Source: Pseudomonas putida W15Oct28
GTDB taxonomy: Bacteria > Pseudomonadota > Gammaproteobacteria > Pseudomonadales > Pseudomonadaceae
Direction of reading: 5' to 3'
NCBI RefSeq assembly: GCF_000708715.2
Contig: NZ_JENB01000010.1
Location: 62,001-126,000, forward strand
Length of the DNA: 64,000 nt
Part shown: in pieces, positions 28,044-39,610 of the stretch
Position numbering within the stretch: position 1 is the stretch's first letter
Layout: each line of letters starts with the position of its first letter
The notes under the pieces: model-generated
The model's input: the letters and a program-made list of their open reading frames with translations, nothing else
Told to the model about the DNA's origin: nothing
The model's database searches: none
Translations under genes and position numbers: made by a program

Positions 28044-28571
28044 ATGATCATCAAGCCCGCTTTCTCCCTGCTCGCCGCCTGCCTGGTACTCGCGTCTGCA
28101 CCCGCCCATGCCCAGTCGGGCGTCCCGGAGGCAGTCAAGGTTCCCGACGGCCATGCCATCATGCTGGAAACCGTCGGTGTCGGTGAGATCACCTACGAAT
28201 GCCGCGACAAGGCCAATGCGCCAGGCCAGACGGAGTGGACTTTCGTCGGCCCCAAGGCGGTGCTCAATGATCGCAGCGGCAAACCTGTAGGTGACTATTT
28301 TGGTCCTCCGGCCACCTGGCAGGCCAAGGACGGCTCGAAAGTGACTGGCACCCAGCTTGCCGTCGCCCCGGCGGCCAAAGGCGATATCCCGTATCAACTG
28401 GTCAAGGCCAACCCTGCCGAGGGCAAAGGCGCGATGCAAGGGGTCAGCTACATCCAGCGCCTGGCGACGCGCGGTGGCGTAGCACCTGCCATGGACTGCA
28501 CGGCGCAGAGCAAAGGCGCGCAGCAGATAGTCAAGTACCAGGCCGACTACGTGTTCTGGTCAGCCAAATGA
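28044..28571 (+). CDS. Exported DUF3455 protein
   Basis: 175 residues with a signal peptide (MIIKPAFSLLAACLVLASAP..AHA). The mature part matches DUF3455: a strand-rich domain with VGEITYECR, GKPVGDYFGPPATWQAKDGS and GVSYIQRLATRGG. Two cysteines (ECR, MDCTA) may pair in the periplasm. AAGGAG stands just upstream of the ATG. The next genes downstream are an ECF sigma and its anti-sigma factor, so it may belong to that regulon. Function unknown. Confidence 0.85.
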   Translation: MIIKPAFSLLAACLVLASAPAHAQSGVPEAVKVPDGHAIMLETVGVGEITYECRDKANAPGQTEWTFVGPKAVLNDRSGKPVGDYFGPPATWQAKDGSKVTGTQLAVAPAAKGDIPYQLVKANPAEGKGAMQGVSYIQRLATRGGVAPAMDCTAQSKGAQQIVKYQADYVFWSAK

Positions 28572-28680
28572 CGAGGGCTTGAGCAGCACGCCCGCGATTG
28601 ATCATCTACGCTGCTGGACGTGCCCCAGGCCGGTGAGCCAGGGCACCGTCCAGGTTTCATGATGAAGGAACGACCCCATT

Positions 28681-29229
28681 TTGAATTCGCCCGTTGTTCC
28701 ATTTGATTTCGAGGGCTGTATTGCCGCTTGTGCCCAAGGAGACCGCCACGCCTTGCAGGCGCTCTATGAGCATGAGGGGGCACGTTTGCTGGGCGTCGCA
28801 CGGCGCATCGTGCGCGACCAGGCGAGCGCGGAGGACATCGTTCACGATGCCTTTGTGCGTATCTGGACACGTGCCGCCAGCTATGACACATCGCGCGGTT
28901 CAGCACGCGGTTGGGTCTACAGCATCACCCGTCACCTGGCGCTGAACTTCGTGCGTGACGGCCGCTGGGAAACCGACCTGGACGAGCCTGGCATGATCGC
29001 GGCTGTAACCCTGGCCCCGGAGCTGGACGACCTGCAACTGTGGTCAGGCTCGGCGAAAATCTATCGCTGCCTTGAGCAACTGCAACCCGCTCCACAGCGT
29101 TGCATCCTGCATGCGTATGTGGACGGTTGCAGCAATGCCGAAATCGCAACCCTGCTGGGTGCGCCGCTAGGCACCGTGAAGGCATGGATCAAGCGAAGCC
29201 TGAAGGCCCTGCGGGAGTGCATGACATGA
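28681..29229 (+). CDS. ECF sigma factor (SigK/RpoE-like)
   Basis: 182 residues. Region 2 reads RIVRDQASAEDIVHDAFVRIW and region 4 reads GCSNAEIATLLGAPLGTVKAWIKRSLKAL. The start is TTG at 28681; AAGGA lies some 12 bases upstream and no ATG precedes region 2. The stop overlaps the start of the anti-sigma gene (ATGA), so the two are co-translated. This type is not iron-related; in relatives such pairs answer oxidative or envelope stress. Confidence 0.88.
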   Translation: MNSPVVPFDFEGCIAACAQGDRHALQALYEHEGARLLGVARRIVRDQASAEDIVHDAFVRIWTRAASYDTSRGSARGWVYSITRHLALNFVRDGRWETDLDEPGMIAAVTLAPELDDLQLWSGSAKIYRCLEQLQPAPQRCILHAYVDGCSNAEIATLLGAPLGTVKAWIKRSLKALRECMT

Positions 29230-29933
29230 AGCGTACCCCAGGTGATGACAGCGCCGAGGACCTGGACGACCTTGCAGCCGAGTATGTGCTGGGTACCTTG
29301 AGTGGCGAGCAGCGTGCTGCCATGCAGGACCGGTTGAAAACGGAGCCGGCCGTACGCGCCGCAGTGGATGCCTGGGAGGCCCGCCTGCTCGAACTGACCA
29401 CGCAGGCTGAACCCATCACGCCAAGCCACCGCTTGTGGGGCCGGATCGAGCGCAGCCTTGAAGAGGCTCAACCGACTTGGCATCCACGCGCTGGCTGGTG
29501 GCAGCGGCTTGGACTTTGGCAGGGCTTGAGCGCTGCGGGGCTTGCCGCGAGCTTGCTGCTGGCCTTGGCGTTGTTGACCAAGGCACCGCCTGTGACCACC
29601 TATATGGTGGTGCTTGTAGCCCCGTCGGGCCAGGCCCCGGGGTGGGTAGTGCAAGCCAACGATGCGAGCATGATCGAACTGATCCCGCTTGGCGTGGACG
29701 ATGTGCCCGAAGGCATGACCTTGCAGTTCTGGACCAAGGGCGAGCAGTGGCGGGCACCTGTTTCGCTGGGGCTGGTCAAACCGGGCGAACAGTACCGCGT
29801 GCCGCTGAGGCGCTTGCCTGAACTTGAGCCTAATCAGCTGTTCGAGCTGACCCTCGAGAAAGCGGGCGGCTCCCCGACCGGTGCGCCAACGGGCCCGGTG
29901 AAGTTCATTGGCCGTGCGGTGAAAGTAATATGA
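29226..29933 (+). CDS. RskA-type anti-sigma factor
   Basis: 235 residues. The N-terminal sigma-binding part includes DDLAAEYVLGTLSGEQRAAMQ. One membrane segment follows (LSAAGLAASLLLALALLTKA, about residues 98-117). The C-terminal periplasmic RskA domain contains MVVLVAPSGQAPGWVVQA and VPEGMTLQFWTKG. It has no cysteine zinc motif (HxxxCxxC), so signalling is probably by proteolysis and not redox sensing. Confidence 0.88.
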   Translation: MKRTPGDDSAEDLDDLAAEYVLGTLSGEQRAAMQDRLKTEPAVRAAVDAWEARLLELTTQAEPITPSHRLWGRIERSLEEAQPTWHPRAGWWQRLGLWQGLSAAGLAASLLLALALLTKAPPVTTYMVVLVAPSGQAPGWVVQANDASMIELIPLGVDDVPEGMTLQFWTKGEQWRAPVSLGLVKPGEQYRVPLRRLPELEPNQLFELTLEKAGGSPTGAPTGPVKFIGRAVKVI

Positions 29934-30027
29934 GCCCCCGTGGTTTCTAACGTGCACAAGCGGCTTGACCCTGAAGTGGCTACAACCCTCACGCTCGTAG
30001 CCAGTTTCCTTCTACCAGGCATTCATC

Positions 30028-30483
30028 ATGGACAACCGTATTCCTCCGCCGCTGGTCGCTACCCTGTTCGGCCTATTGGCGTGGTTCGCTGCTCGACACT
30101 TGCCGGGAACGCTGGAGCTGACTATCGAATGGCGCATTGGCCTGGCGCTGGTGGTATTGCTGGCAGGCGTAGCGGTTTGCCTGGCCGGCGTGCTTTCCTT
30201 CCGTCACGCACGTACCACGGTCAACCCGCTGAAGCCTGAAACGGCTTCGGCCCTGGTCCGCTCGGGCGTTTACAGGTACACACGCAACCCCATGTACTTA
30301 GGCTTCGCCACAGTGCTGATAGCCTGGTCGATCTTTCTCGCCTGGCCGCCAGCACTGCTGGGCGTGTTGGGCTTCGTGATCTACATGAACCGCTTCCAGA
30401 TCGGGCCGGAGGAGCGGGCCCTTGCCAGCCTTTTCGGGGGCGAGTTCACGCGATACCGCGAACAGGTCAGGCGTTGGCTCTAG
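30028..30483 (+). CDS. Isoprenylcysteine-carboxyl-methyltransferase-like membrane protein
   Basis: 151 residues with about four membrane segments. The ICMT/PEMT signature is clear: LVRSGVYRYTRNPMYLGF, with the C-terminal PEERALASLFGGEFTRYREQV. Such proteins bind S-adenosylmethionine at the membrane; bacterial substrates are mostly unknown. It starts 94 bases after the anti-sigma gene on the same strand and may be part of the same regulon. Confidence 0.85.
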   Translation: MDNRIPPPLVATLFGLLAWFAARHLPGTLELTIEWRIGLALVVLLAGVAVCLAGVLSFRHARTTVNPLKPETASALVRSGVYRYTRNPMYLGFATVLIAWSIFLAWPPALLGVLGFVIYMNRFQIGPEERALASLFGGEFTRYREQVRRWL

Positions 30484-30560
30484 AAACGAAACGTCTGCCA
30501 TCTGCCGAGCTTTGCCACCCGGCTCCCGCAGTTATGGGTTGTTTGGTTTCCGAACGTGAG

Positions 30561-30586
30561 TGGCCGCTTTCGACCCATAGCGGACA
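30561..30586. repeat. Copy of the TTCGACCCATAGC repeat family; rest of the gap holds no gene
   Basis: TGGCCGCTTTCGACCCATAG begins at 30561 and continues CGGACA. Nearby GGTTTCCGAACGTGAG and GAAACTCACTTTCC (30620-30650) form a loose inverted pair. The 340 bases between the methyltransferase and the hybrid kinase contain no convincing gene; the kinase promoter must be here but I cannot place it. Confidence 0.6.
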
Positions 30587-30824
30587 TTGGAGAAACTTAG
30601 GTGTGCGAGTATTAAGTAAGCGTCCGGAAACTCACTTTCCGAACGGTGAGTAGCAGTGGGAGGTTGCTAGCTGGCCCAGTTTTTGTTGCTGGCGCTTGCT
30701 GCAGCGTATGCCTACACTCCAAAACCTATAATACCAGTGCAGAACGGCGGACAAGCTCTTGCAAGGGCGTTCACAAGGATATGTCGAGTTGGATCGTGAG
30801 CAATTACCTACCAGCAGGAGCATT

Positions 30825-34722
<3,898 letters not shown>

Positions 34723-34730
<8 letters not shown>

Positions 34731-35838
34731 AACGCTAAACTACCCACTTCCCCCGATCATCCTCATTGTCGATGATACGCCGGAGAACATTACGCTGATC
34801 AATGGCCTGCTGAAGGACATCTACCGCATGCGGGTGGCCATCAGCGGTGAGCGCGCGCTGAAGGCAGCGGTGCAGGAGCCTCGCCCGGATCTGATTCTGC
34901 TCGACATCATGATGCCTGATCTGTCGGGGTATGAGGTGGCAGAGCAGCTCAAGCGCGATCCGCGCACCGCTCATATCCCGATCATCTTCATCACCGCCAT
35001 GGCGACAATGGAAGACGAGATCCTGGGTTTGCAGATGGGCGCCGTGGACTACATCACCAAGCCGATCAACCCACCCATCGTGCTGGCACGGGTGGAAACC
35101 CAATTGAAGATCAAGGCGGCCGCCGACTTTTTGCGTGATCAGAAGGCTTACCTTGAGCAGGAAGTCCAGCGCCGCACCGCCGAGGTCATCGCTATCCAGG
35201 ATGTGACCATTCAGGCCATGACCTCGCTGGCCGAAACCCGCGACAATGAGACGGGTAACCACATTCGACGAACTCAGCACTACGTCAGACTACTGGCCGA
35301 GCTGCTTCGCGAACATCCGAGGTTCCAGCAGTTTCTCAATGAGGAAAGTATCCGCCTGCTGTTTAAGTCAGCTCCGTTGCATGACATCGGCAAGATCGGC
35401 ATACCCGATGACATACTGCTCAAGCCGGGGCGCCTCACGCCGGAAGAGTTCGAGACGATGAAGACCCATACGGTACTGGGACGCGATGCAATCCGGCATG
35501 CCGAAGAGCAGTTGGGCACCTCGGTGGGATTTCTGCGCCTGGCCAAGGAGATCGCCTACAGCCACCACGAGAAGTGGGACGGTACCGGTTATCCCGATGG
35601 GCTGAGTGCCGATGACATCCCCATCAGCGCCAGGCTCATGGCATTGGCGGATGTCTATGACGCGTTGATTAGCCGACGCGTATACAAGAAAGGCATGTCA
35701 CACGATCAGGCGCTGGAGATAATCCGCCAGGGATGTGCTACGCATTTCGATCCAGATATTTGCGAGGTTTTCCTGGCCAACCATGAGCAATTCCAGGCTA
35801 TCGCTGTGCGTTTTGCTGATCGCGGTCAGGATGGCTAA
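34723..35838 (+). CDS. Response regulator with HD-GYP c-di-GMP phosphodiesterase domain
   Basis: 371 residues. The receiver domain has LILLDIMMPDLSGYE and the lysine of DYITKPINPP. A coiled linker leads to an HD-GYP domain with HDIGKIGIPDDILLKPG and HHEKWDGTGYP, the residues needed for metal binding and c-di-GMP hydrolysis. GGAGGG precedes the ATG at 34723, which overlaps the end of the hybrid kinase gene. The pair probably converts a periplasmic ligand signal into lower c-di-GMP. Confidence 0.93.
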
Positions 35839-35898
35839 TCAACGCATCGCCGTGAAATCAATGCCAAGGGCTTTTGGTCATTTTTTTGAGGTTTTGAA

Positions 35899-36117
35899 AT
35901 GCCCCCTAGAGGCAATGCGAACTCCATCTATTATTTGGCATCACATCTGCCTGAACGTCCGTTATGGTTCGTGGTTATCCACGCCACGCGGCCCACCACC
36001 GTTTCGCGGATCGCGTGCTGGCTGACCAAAGCGCTCAAGGTGTCTGACTGGATCGCTTCACCATTCATGGCGCCAGATCCCGCCGCCGGCGTGCGGCGGC
36101 GTCTTCAACGGCGATAA
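35899..36117 (+). CDS. Small unknown protein (72 residues)
   Basis: An open frame beginning MPPRGNANSIYYLASHLPER with GAGG 7 bases upstream. A hydrophobic stretch (PLWFVVIHATRP) is followed by TVSRIACWLTKALKVSDWIA, then an arginine-rich end that overlaps the 3' end of the opposing gene. I do not recognise it. The last 20 codons mirror the other strand and may not be under selection. Confidence 0.3.
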   Translation: MPPRGNANSIYYLASHLPERPLWFVVIHATRPTTVSRIACWLTKALKVSDWIASPFMAPDPAAGVRRRLQRR

Positions 36118-36310
36118 ACAACCCCTCAATCGAAGCGGGGGTTAGCGCATGTGCGGCTTCCACCCCCTCCACAAAACCTTCTGCGCGCTCTTCGGCCAGT
36201 GCAAAGGCAGGCACATCTGCTGGGCGGCCGAGGCGTGCCAGGTGATTGGCGAGTTTGGTGCGGACCAGATCGGGCATGCTGACACCATTGCGCGAGAATA
36301 CGACGCTCAT
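36065..36310 (-). CDS. Small unknown conserved-looking protein (81 residues)
   Basis: Begins MSVVFSRNGVSMPDLVRTKL at 36310, with GGTGAAAG upstream. It is helical and Ala/Glu-rich (FALAEERAEGFVEGVEAAHALTP) with a basic tail. It looks like the small orphan proteins seen near integrases in Pseudomonas, but I assign no function. It lies between the HD-GYP operon and a recombinase gene, in the second accessory patch. Confidence 0.55.
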   Translation of the reverse strand: MSVVFSRNGVSMPDLVRTKLANHLARLGRPADVPAFALAEERAEGFVEGVEAAHALTPASIEGLFIAVEDAAARRRRDLAP

Positions 36311-36445
36311 TCTTTCACCATTATTGTTGAGGTGAGGGATAACGCCAGGAAGGCGCTTCCTGATCGAATTAGCGGTCACTGCGTAAAACCACCGCTGTGG
36401 GGGTTGGTCTACAAGCGCAGGGGGGGCTGGTTTTCACCGGCCCAC

Positions 36446-36485
36446 AAAAAAGCCCCCACACTGGCTTCAAGTGTAGGGGCCTTTT
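36446..36485. terminator. Bidirectional intrinsic terminator
   Basis: GCCCCCACACT and AAGTGTAGGGGC form a stem of about 11 bp. AAAAAA precedes it and TTTT follows it, so it can work on both strands. Confidence 0.7.
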
Positions 36486-36515
36486 GAACATAAGCGGCGT
36501 TATTGGTAACGCGAA

Positions 36516-36700
36516 CTAGCCGACGCGCGCGGCATCCGGTTTGCCGAATTCCTCGGACGTCATCTCACCCAGGTAGGACAAGCTGCTCAGAATTGCATTG
36601 GGTTCAGCCCCGGCAATCTTTCGAGCTGCGACAATCGGGTAAGCAATGACTGCTATTGGCCGATTTCTGCCCGTCGCGAAGGGCAGCTGTGGGTCGAATC
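36516..36700 (-). pseudogene. Possible gene remnant without a start
   Basis: Minus-strand frame reading ..NRPIAVIAYPIVAARKIAG.. and ending GEMTSEEFGKPDAARVG at the TAG at 36516. It looks protein-like but has no ATG or GTG start, and its upstream edge merges into a copy of the GGCCGATTTCTGCC..GGGTCGA intergenic repeat (36657-36707). The gap from 36311 to 36734 holds nothing else except the terminator. Confidence 0.25.
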
Positions 36701-36734
36701 GCGACGGTCATACCTCGACCGTCGCTGGACGCTG

Positions 36735-37355
36735 TCAGACCTCCGTCTGTTCTGCCATCTCCAATGCGTCATCGACTTCAATGCCCAGGTATCGCACGGT
36801 GCTTTCAAGCTTTGTATGGCCGAGCAGGAGCTGAACTGCTCTCAGGTTCTTTGTCCTGCGATAGATCAGCGATGCCTTCGTACGTCTCATCGTGTGGGTG
36901 CCGTACATAGCTGGATCTAGCCCAATAGACTTTATCCACACTTTGACGATTCGGGCGTACTGCCGGGTGGAGAGATGCACTGATGCGTGTAACCGGCTTG
37001 GAAAAAGACAATCCTCGCTGTGGAGCTGGGCTTGATGTATCCAGGCCTCTAGGGCCAGCCGCGTTTGCTCTGTAATTTCAAACTGCACGGGTCGTTGGGT
37101 TTTCTGCTGCATCACTATTGCTCGCGATGACACGTGCTCCCCATGAGCAACGTCGCGTACGAGAAGCTTGGTCAGATCGCAGGCTCGTAGCTTGCTGTCG
37201 ATGGCCAGATCGAAGAGGGCTAAATCACGAGTTTTCTCCGCGATTTGGAGCCTTACCCGAATGGCCCAGATATCTTTCAGTCGGAGCGGAGCTTTCTGCC
37301 CGACCAATTTTCCTTTATTCCAAGGCTGATGGCTGCTGGTCGTAATGGCGTTCAT
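36735..37355 (-). CDS. Small stand-alone tyrosine recombinase (FimB-sized)
   Basis: 206 residues consisting almost only of the catalytic domain, like FimB/FimE. The full set is visible: Arg in IDSKLRACDLTKL, His-x-x-Arg in THTMRRTKASLIY, His in LLLGHTKLEST and Tyr in VRYLGIEVDD. The arm-binding N-terminus of phage integrases is absent. AAGGAGGA stands at the right distance from the ATG at 37355. It may be an invertase-like or island recombinase. An inverted repeat lies in the upstream gap (37404-37449). Confidence 0.82.
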   Translation of the reverse strand: MNAITTSSHQPWNKGKLVGQKAPLRLKDIWAIRVRLQIAEKTRDLALFDLAIDSKLRACDLTKLLVRDVAHGEHVSSRAIVMQQKTQRPVQFEITEQTRLALEAWIHQAQLHSEDCLFPSRLHASVHLSTRQYARIVKVWIKSIGLDPAMYGTHTMRRTKASLIYRRTKNLRAVQLLLGHTKLESTVRYLGIEVDDALEMAEQTEV

Positions 37356-37403
37356 GGCTTGTCCTCCTTGTGAGGGAGGACAAGGATGGTCATCCCGACC
37401 CAG

Positions 37404-37449
37404 AGGCGCTAACCGACCCTTGGCAGGCATAGCCTCTTCGGTAGCGCCT
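37404..37449. repeat. Inverted repeat upstream of the small recombinase
   Basis: AGGCGCTAACCGA (37404-37416) and TCGGTAGCGCCT (37438-37449) are inverted copies with one extra A in the left arm, 21 bases apart. They could be a crossover site, an operator or a leader hairpin. Apart from this the 330-base gap between the two divergent genes shows no gene. Confidence 0.55.
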
Positions 37450-37685
37450 GATCCATATGGACGCTCCTGAGTTCCACCATGGGCCTCGGCCGTCGGAGGC
37501 TGAATTCAAGCTGGCTCCTCGCTAAGCCCCACCGTTTAGTCCTAAGGCAAGTCAAGGATCACCAAGACTTTCCTGACTGTTCATAGTCGTAGTGTTAATA
37601 TGCTATGACGTGAGTCATATTATTGATAAATGGGTTCCAGGGAGCAGGTTTACCTTGCCCAAAATTTGGATGATTGCAATCGAAA

Positions 37686-38897
37686 ATGACAGATTACCAG
37701 CCGATTGACATCGCACCTTGGTTACGCAAACACGCTTCGAGGCTGCAAAGCCCTTTTGAACAGCTATTTGTTTTCAACGTGCTGGCCCATGTTCCCGGCA
37801 TCAATCTAGATTCGGTGGACACGCAGTATTGTTTCACCGATACGGAAGGCGGTACCCGCTACTGTGATTTCGTTATTCAGGAAGGTGAAACGCTACGCAT
37901 AGCCATTGAAATCGATGGCTATGACAAGACCGGTCGCGGGGCCGGCATGTCACATGCGGAGTTTGTCGATTGGCAACGACGCCATGCCAGCCTGGTGGCA
38001 CAAGGTTGGGATGTAATTCGCTTTGCGAACTATGACGTAAAGCATTCGGCTAAACGCTGCATTGAGCACATCTCGCTGCTTTTACGAAGCGAGCGTAGCA
38101 AAAATAGCTATATGGAATCCCTCATCGTCAGGGAGCACGCGCTGCGCGCTCAACTGGAACAACAAACGGGCGCGGCCAACGTGGCCCAGAATGAGTTGAA
38201 GAAGGTGCAGGGGCTGGTAGCGGCAGCCACAACAACTCAAGGACTGTCTGGATCAGAACACAAGCGGTTGTTCCAATTAGAGCAGGCGCAACTGGAAGTT
38301 GCGAACCTCAAGAGAGAGACCAAACTAATGAAAACGACCATTTGGGCATTTGTGGTGCTGATCATGGCCATGATGTATTTCATGTTCCACCGAATGAACG
38401 AGCCAGCGGGGTACTCACGCGTCAACGATGTACCTTCAGCGTCAATAGAATCATTACCCATCACGTTAGCAACCATATCTACACCATCCGGCGAAAGTTT
38501 GTCGGGACAGTCCTGCAAAGATCCCCTTAACTGGTCAGGTGCAGTGCATCAGGAAGGTCAAGTTAAGGCATTTGCAGGGAAGGTGGTTGAGGTTGTGTCC
38601 CGCGGGAACACGACCGGAAAGCCAACCTTCATTAATTTGGGCGAAGCATTTCCCTCCAAACGACGATTGACCGTCATCATATGGGGGGAAGATGCCGAAA
38701 AATTCCGGGAAAGCCTAAAACATGGTCTTCAAGGCCGTACAATTTGCGTGCAGGGAAAGGTCGGGCAAAAAGATGGAGTGGCACAGATTATTTTGAAGGA
38801 TCGTGCTCAGCTTAGTTATCCAGCGAATAAAGGGAATGCGGAGAACTCGGGCGCATATGAGGATGATGGTGAATCAGACCCAGACTATGATCTTTGA
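37686..38897 (+). CDS. Predicted DUF559/Vsr-like nuclease domain fused to TM and OB-fold-like domain
   Basis: 403 residues. The N-terminal domain fits the PD-(D/E)xK fold of DUF559: E25 in SPFEQLF, D61 in RYCDFVI, E75-x-D77 in IAIEIDGYD, then DWQRRHASLVAQGWDVIRF. A coiled-coil stretch (about 145-210) and one membrane segment (TTIWAFVVLIMAMMYFMFH, about 219-237) follow. The C-terminal part (about 295-380: VKAFAGKVVEVV, GRTICVQGKVGQKDGVAQI) resembles a nucleic-acid-binding OB fold. The ending is acidic. Composition is AT-richer than the core genes. An ATG at 37686 is used; a TTG four codons earlier is possible. A defence or DNA-processing role is inference only. Confidence 0.65.
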   Translation: MTDYQPIDIAPWLRKHASRLQSPFEQLFVFNVLAHVPGINLDSVDTQYCFTDTEGGTRYCDFVIQEGETLRIAIEIDGYDKTGRGAGMSHAEFVDWQRRHASLVAQGWDVIRFANYDVKHSAKRCIEHISLLLRSERSKNSYMESLIVREHALRAQLEQQTGAANVAQNELKKVQGLVAAATTTQGLSGSEHKRLFQLEQAQLEVANLKRETKLMKTTIWAFVVLIMAMMYFMFHRMNEPAGYSRVNDVPSASIESLPITLATISTPSGESLSGQSCKDPLNWSGAVHQEGQVKAFAGKVVEVVSRGNTTGKPTFINLGEAFPSKRRLTVIIWGEDAEKFRESLKHGLQGRTICVQGKVGQKDGVAQIILKDRAQLSYPANKGNAENSGAYEDDGESDPDYDL

Positions 38898-38922
38898 CGC
38901 ATACCGCTAACCTCTGTGAGGG

Positions 38923-38980
38923 GCTGCTTTGGGTCGAAAACGGTCGTTCGCGACCTGCAACTCTCGACCCATCGCAGACA
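38923..38980. repeat. Copy of the GGGTCGA..TCGACCCAT repeat family
   Basis: GCTGCTTTGGGTCGAAAACG and, 20 bases further, CTCGACCCATCGCAGACATA, giving an inverted GGGTCGA/TCGACCC pair. The same arrangement occurs at 17209-17248 and the right half at 30561 and 44811. Confidence 0.6.
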
Positions 38981-39081
38981 TAACATCAGGCAGCCCCCAA
39001 CCCGTGCAAACCCTCCTGGCCAGTACATATGCATCAGCTACGCTATTCCAGCAGGCAGGAAGCTGATAGCGGGGCAAGAGA

Positions 39082-39549
39082 ATGACAATCGGCCGTCGAG
39101 ATGATCTCGCCTATTCCATATTGCTGATCACCCCCTTGATCGCTTACGCAAGCACTGGCGCCGATCCTTTGTACACAGGTGCCTGGTATCTCCTGGGTGT
39201 ACCTGTGGCGACGCTCTTGCCGGGTTTGATCCTGCGCGTCCCCGCGCTGTTTCTGACTGGTACGACAGCAGCAGCGCTGGCGAGCCTACTGGCCTACATG
39301 AACATCATGTTCAACCTGCCACGCCCCGATGGGCTACTTGCACTTGGGCACCTGTTTTCCATGCCCGGCATGTGGGTGGGCTCGGGCATGTCTGCCTGGC
39401 TATTGAGACATCGCGTGAAAGCGAGCTTGCCATGGCTTGTTGCAGGCATTGCATTTCTGGGCGCAACCCTTGGCTTCATGGTCCTCCAGATGCTCGCGTG
39501 CACTACGGTGATTTATTGCGGTGCCTTGTCTTTTGGGGTGTGGGGATGA
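39082..39549 (+). CDS. Small integral membrane protein, unknown
   Basis: 155 residues with four predicted membrane segments (for example LAYSILLITPLIAYAS, WYLLGVPVATLLPGLIL, FLTGTTAAALASLLAYM, LVAGIAFLGATLGFMVLQML). GGGGCAAGAGA precedes the ATG. I recognise no family signature. It is convergent with the receptor gene that follows. Confidence 0.6.
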   Translation: MTIGRRDDLAYSILLITPLIAYASTGADPLYTGAWYLLGVPVATLLPGLILRVPALFLTGTTAAALASLLAYMNIMFNLPRPDGLLALGHLFSMPGMWVGSGMSAWLLRHRVKASLPWLVAGIAFLGATLGFMVLQMLACTTVIYCGALSFGVWG

Positions 39550-39610
39550 GGGAGTGGCGCGTCTGCTCCTGTTACTGGACGGCCACTTGCCAACCACTTT
39601 TACCCGTACG

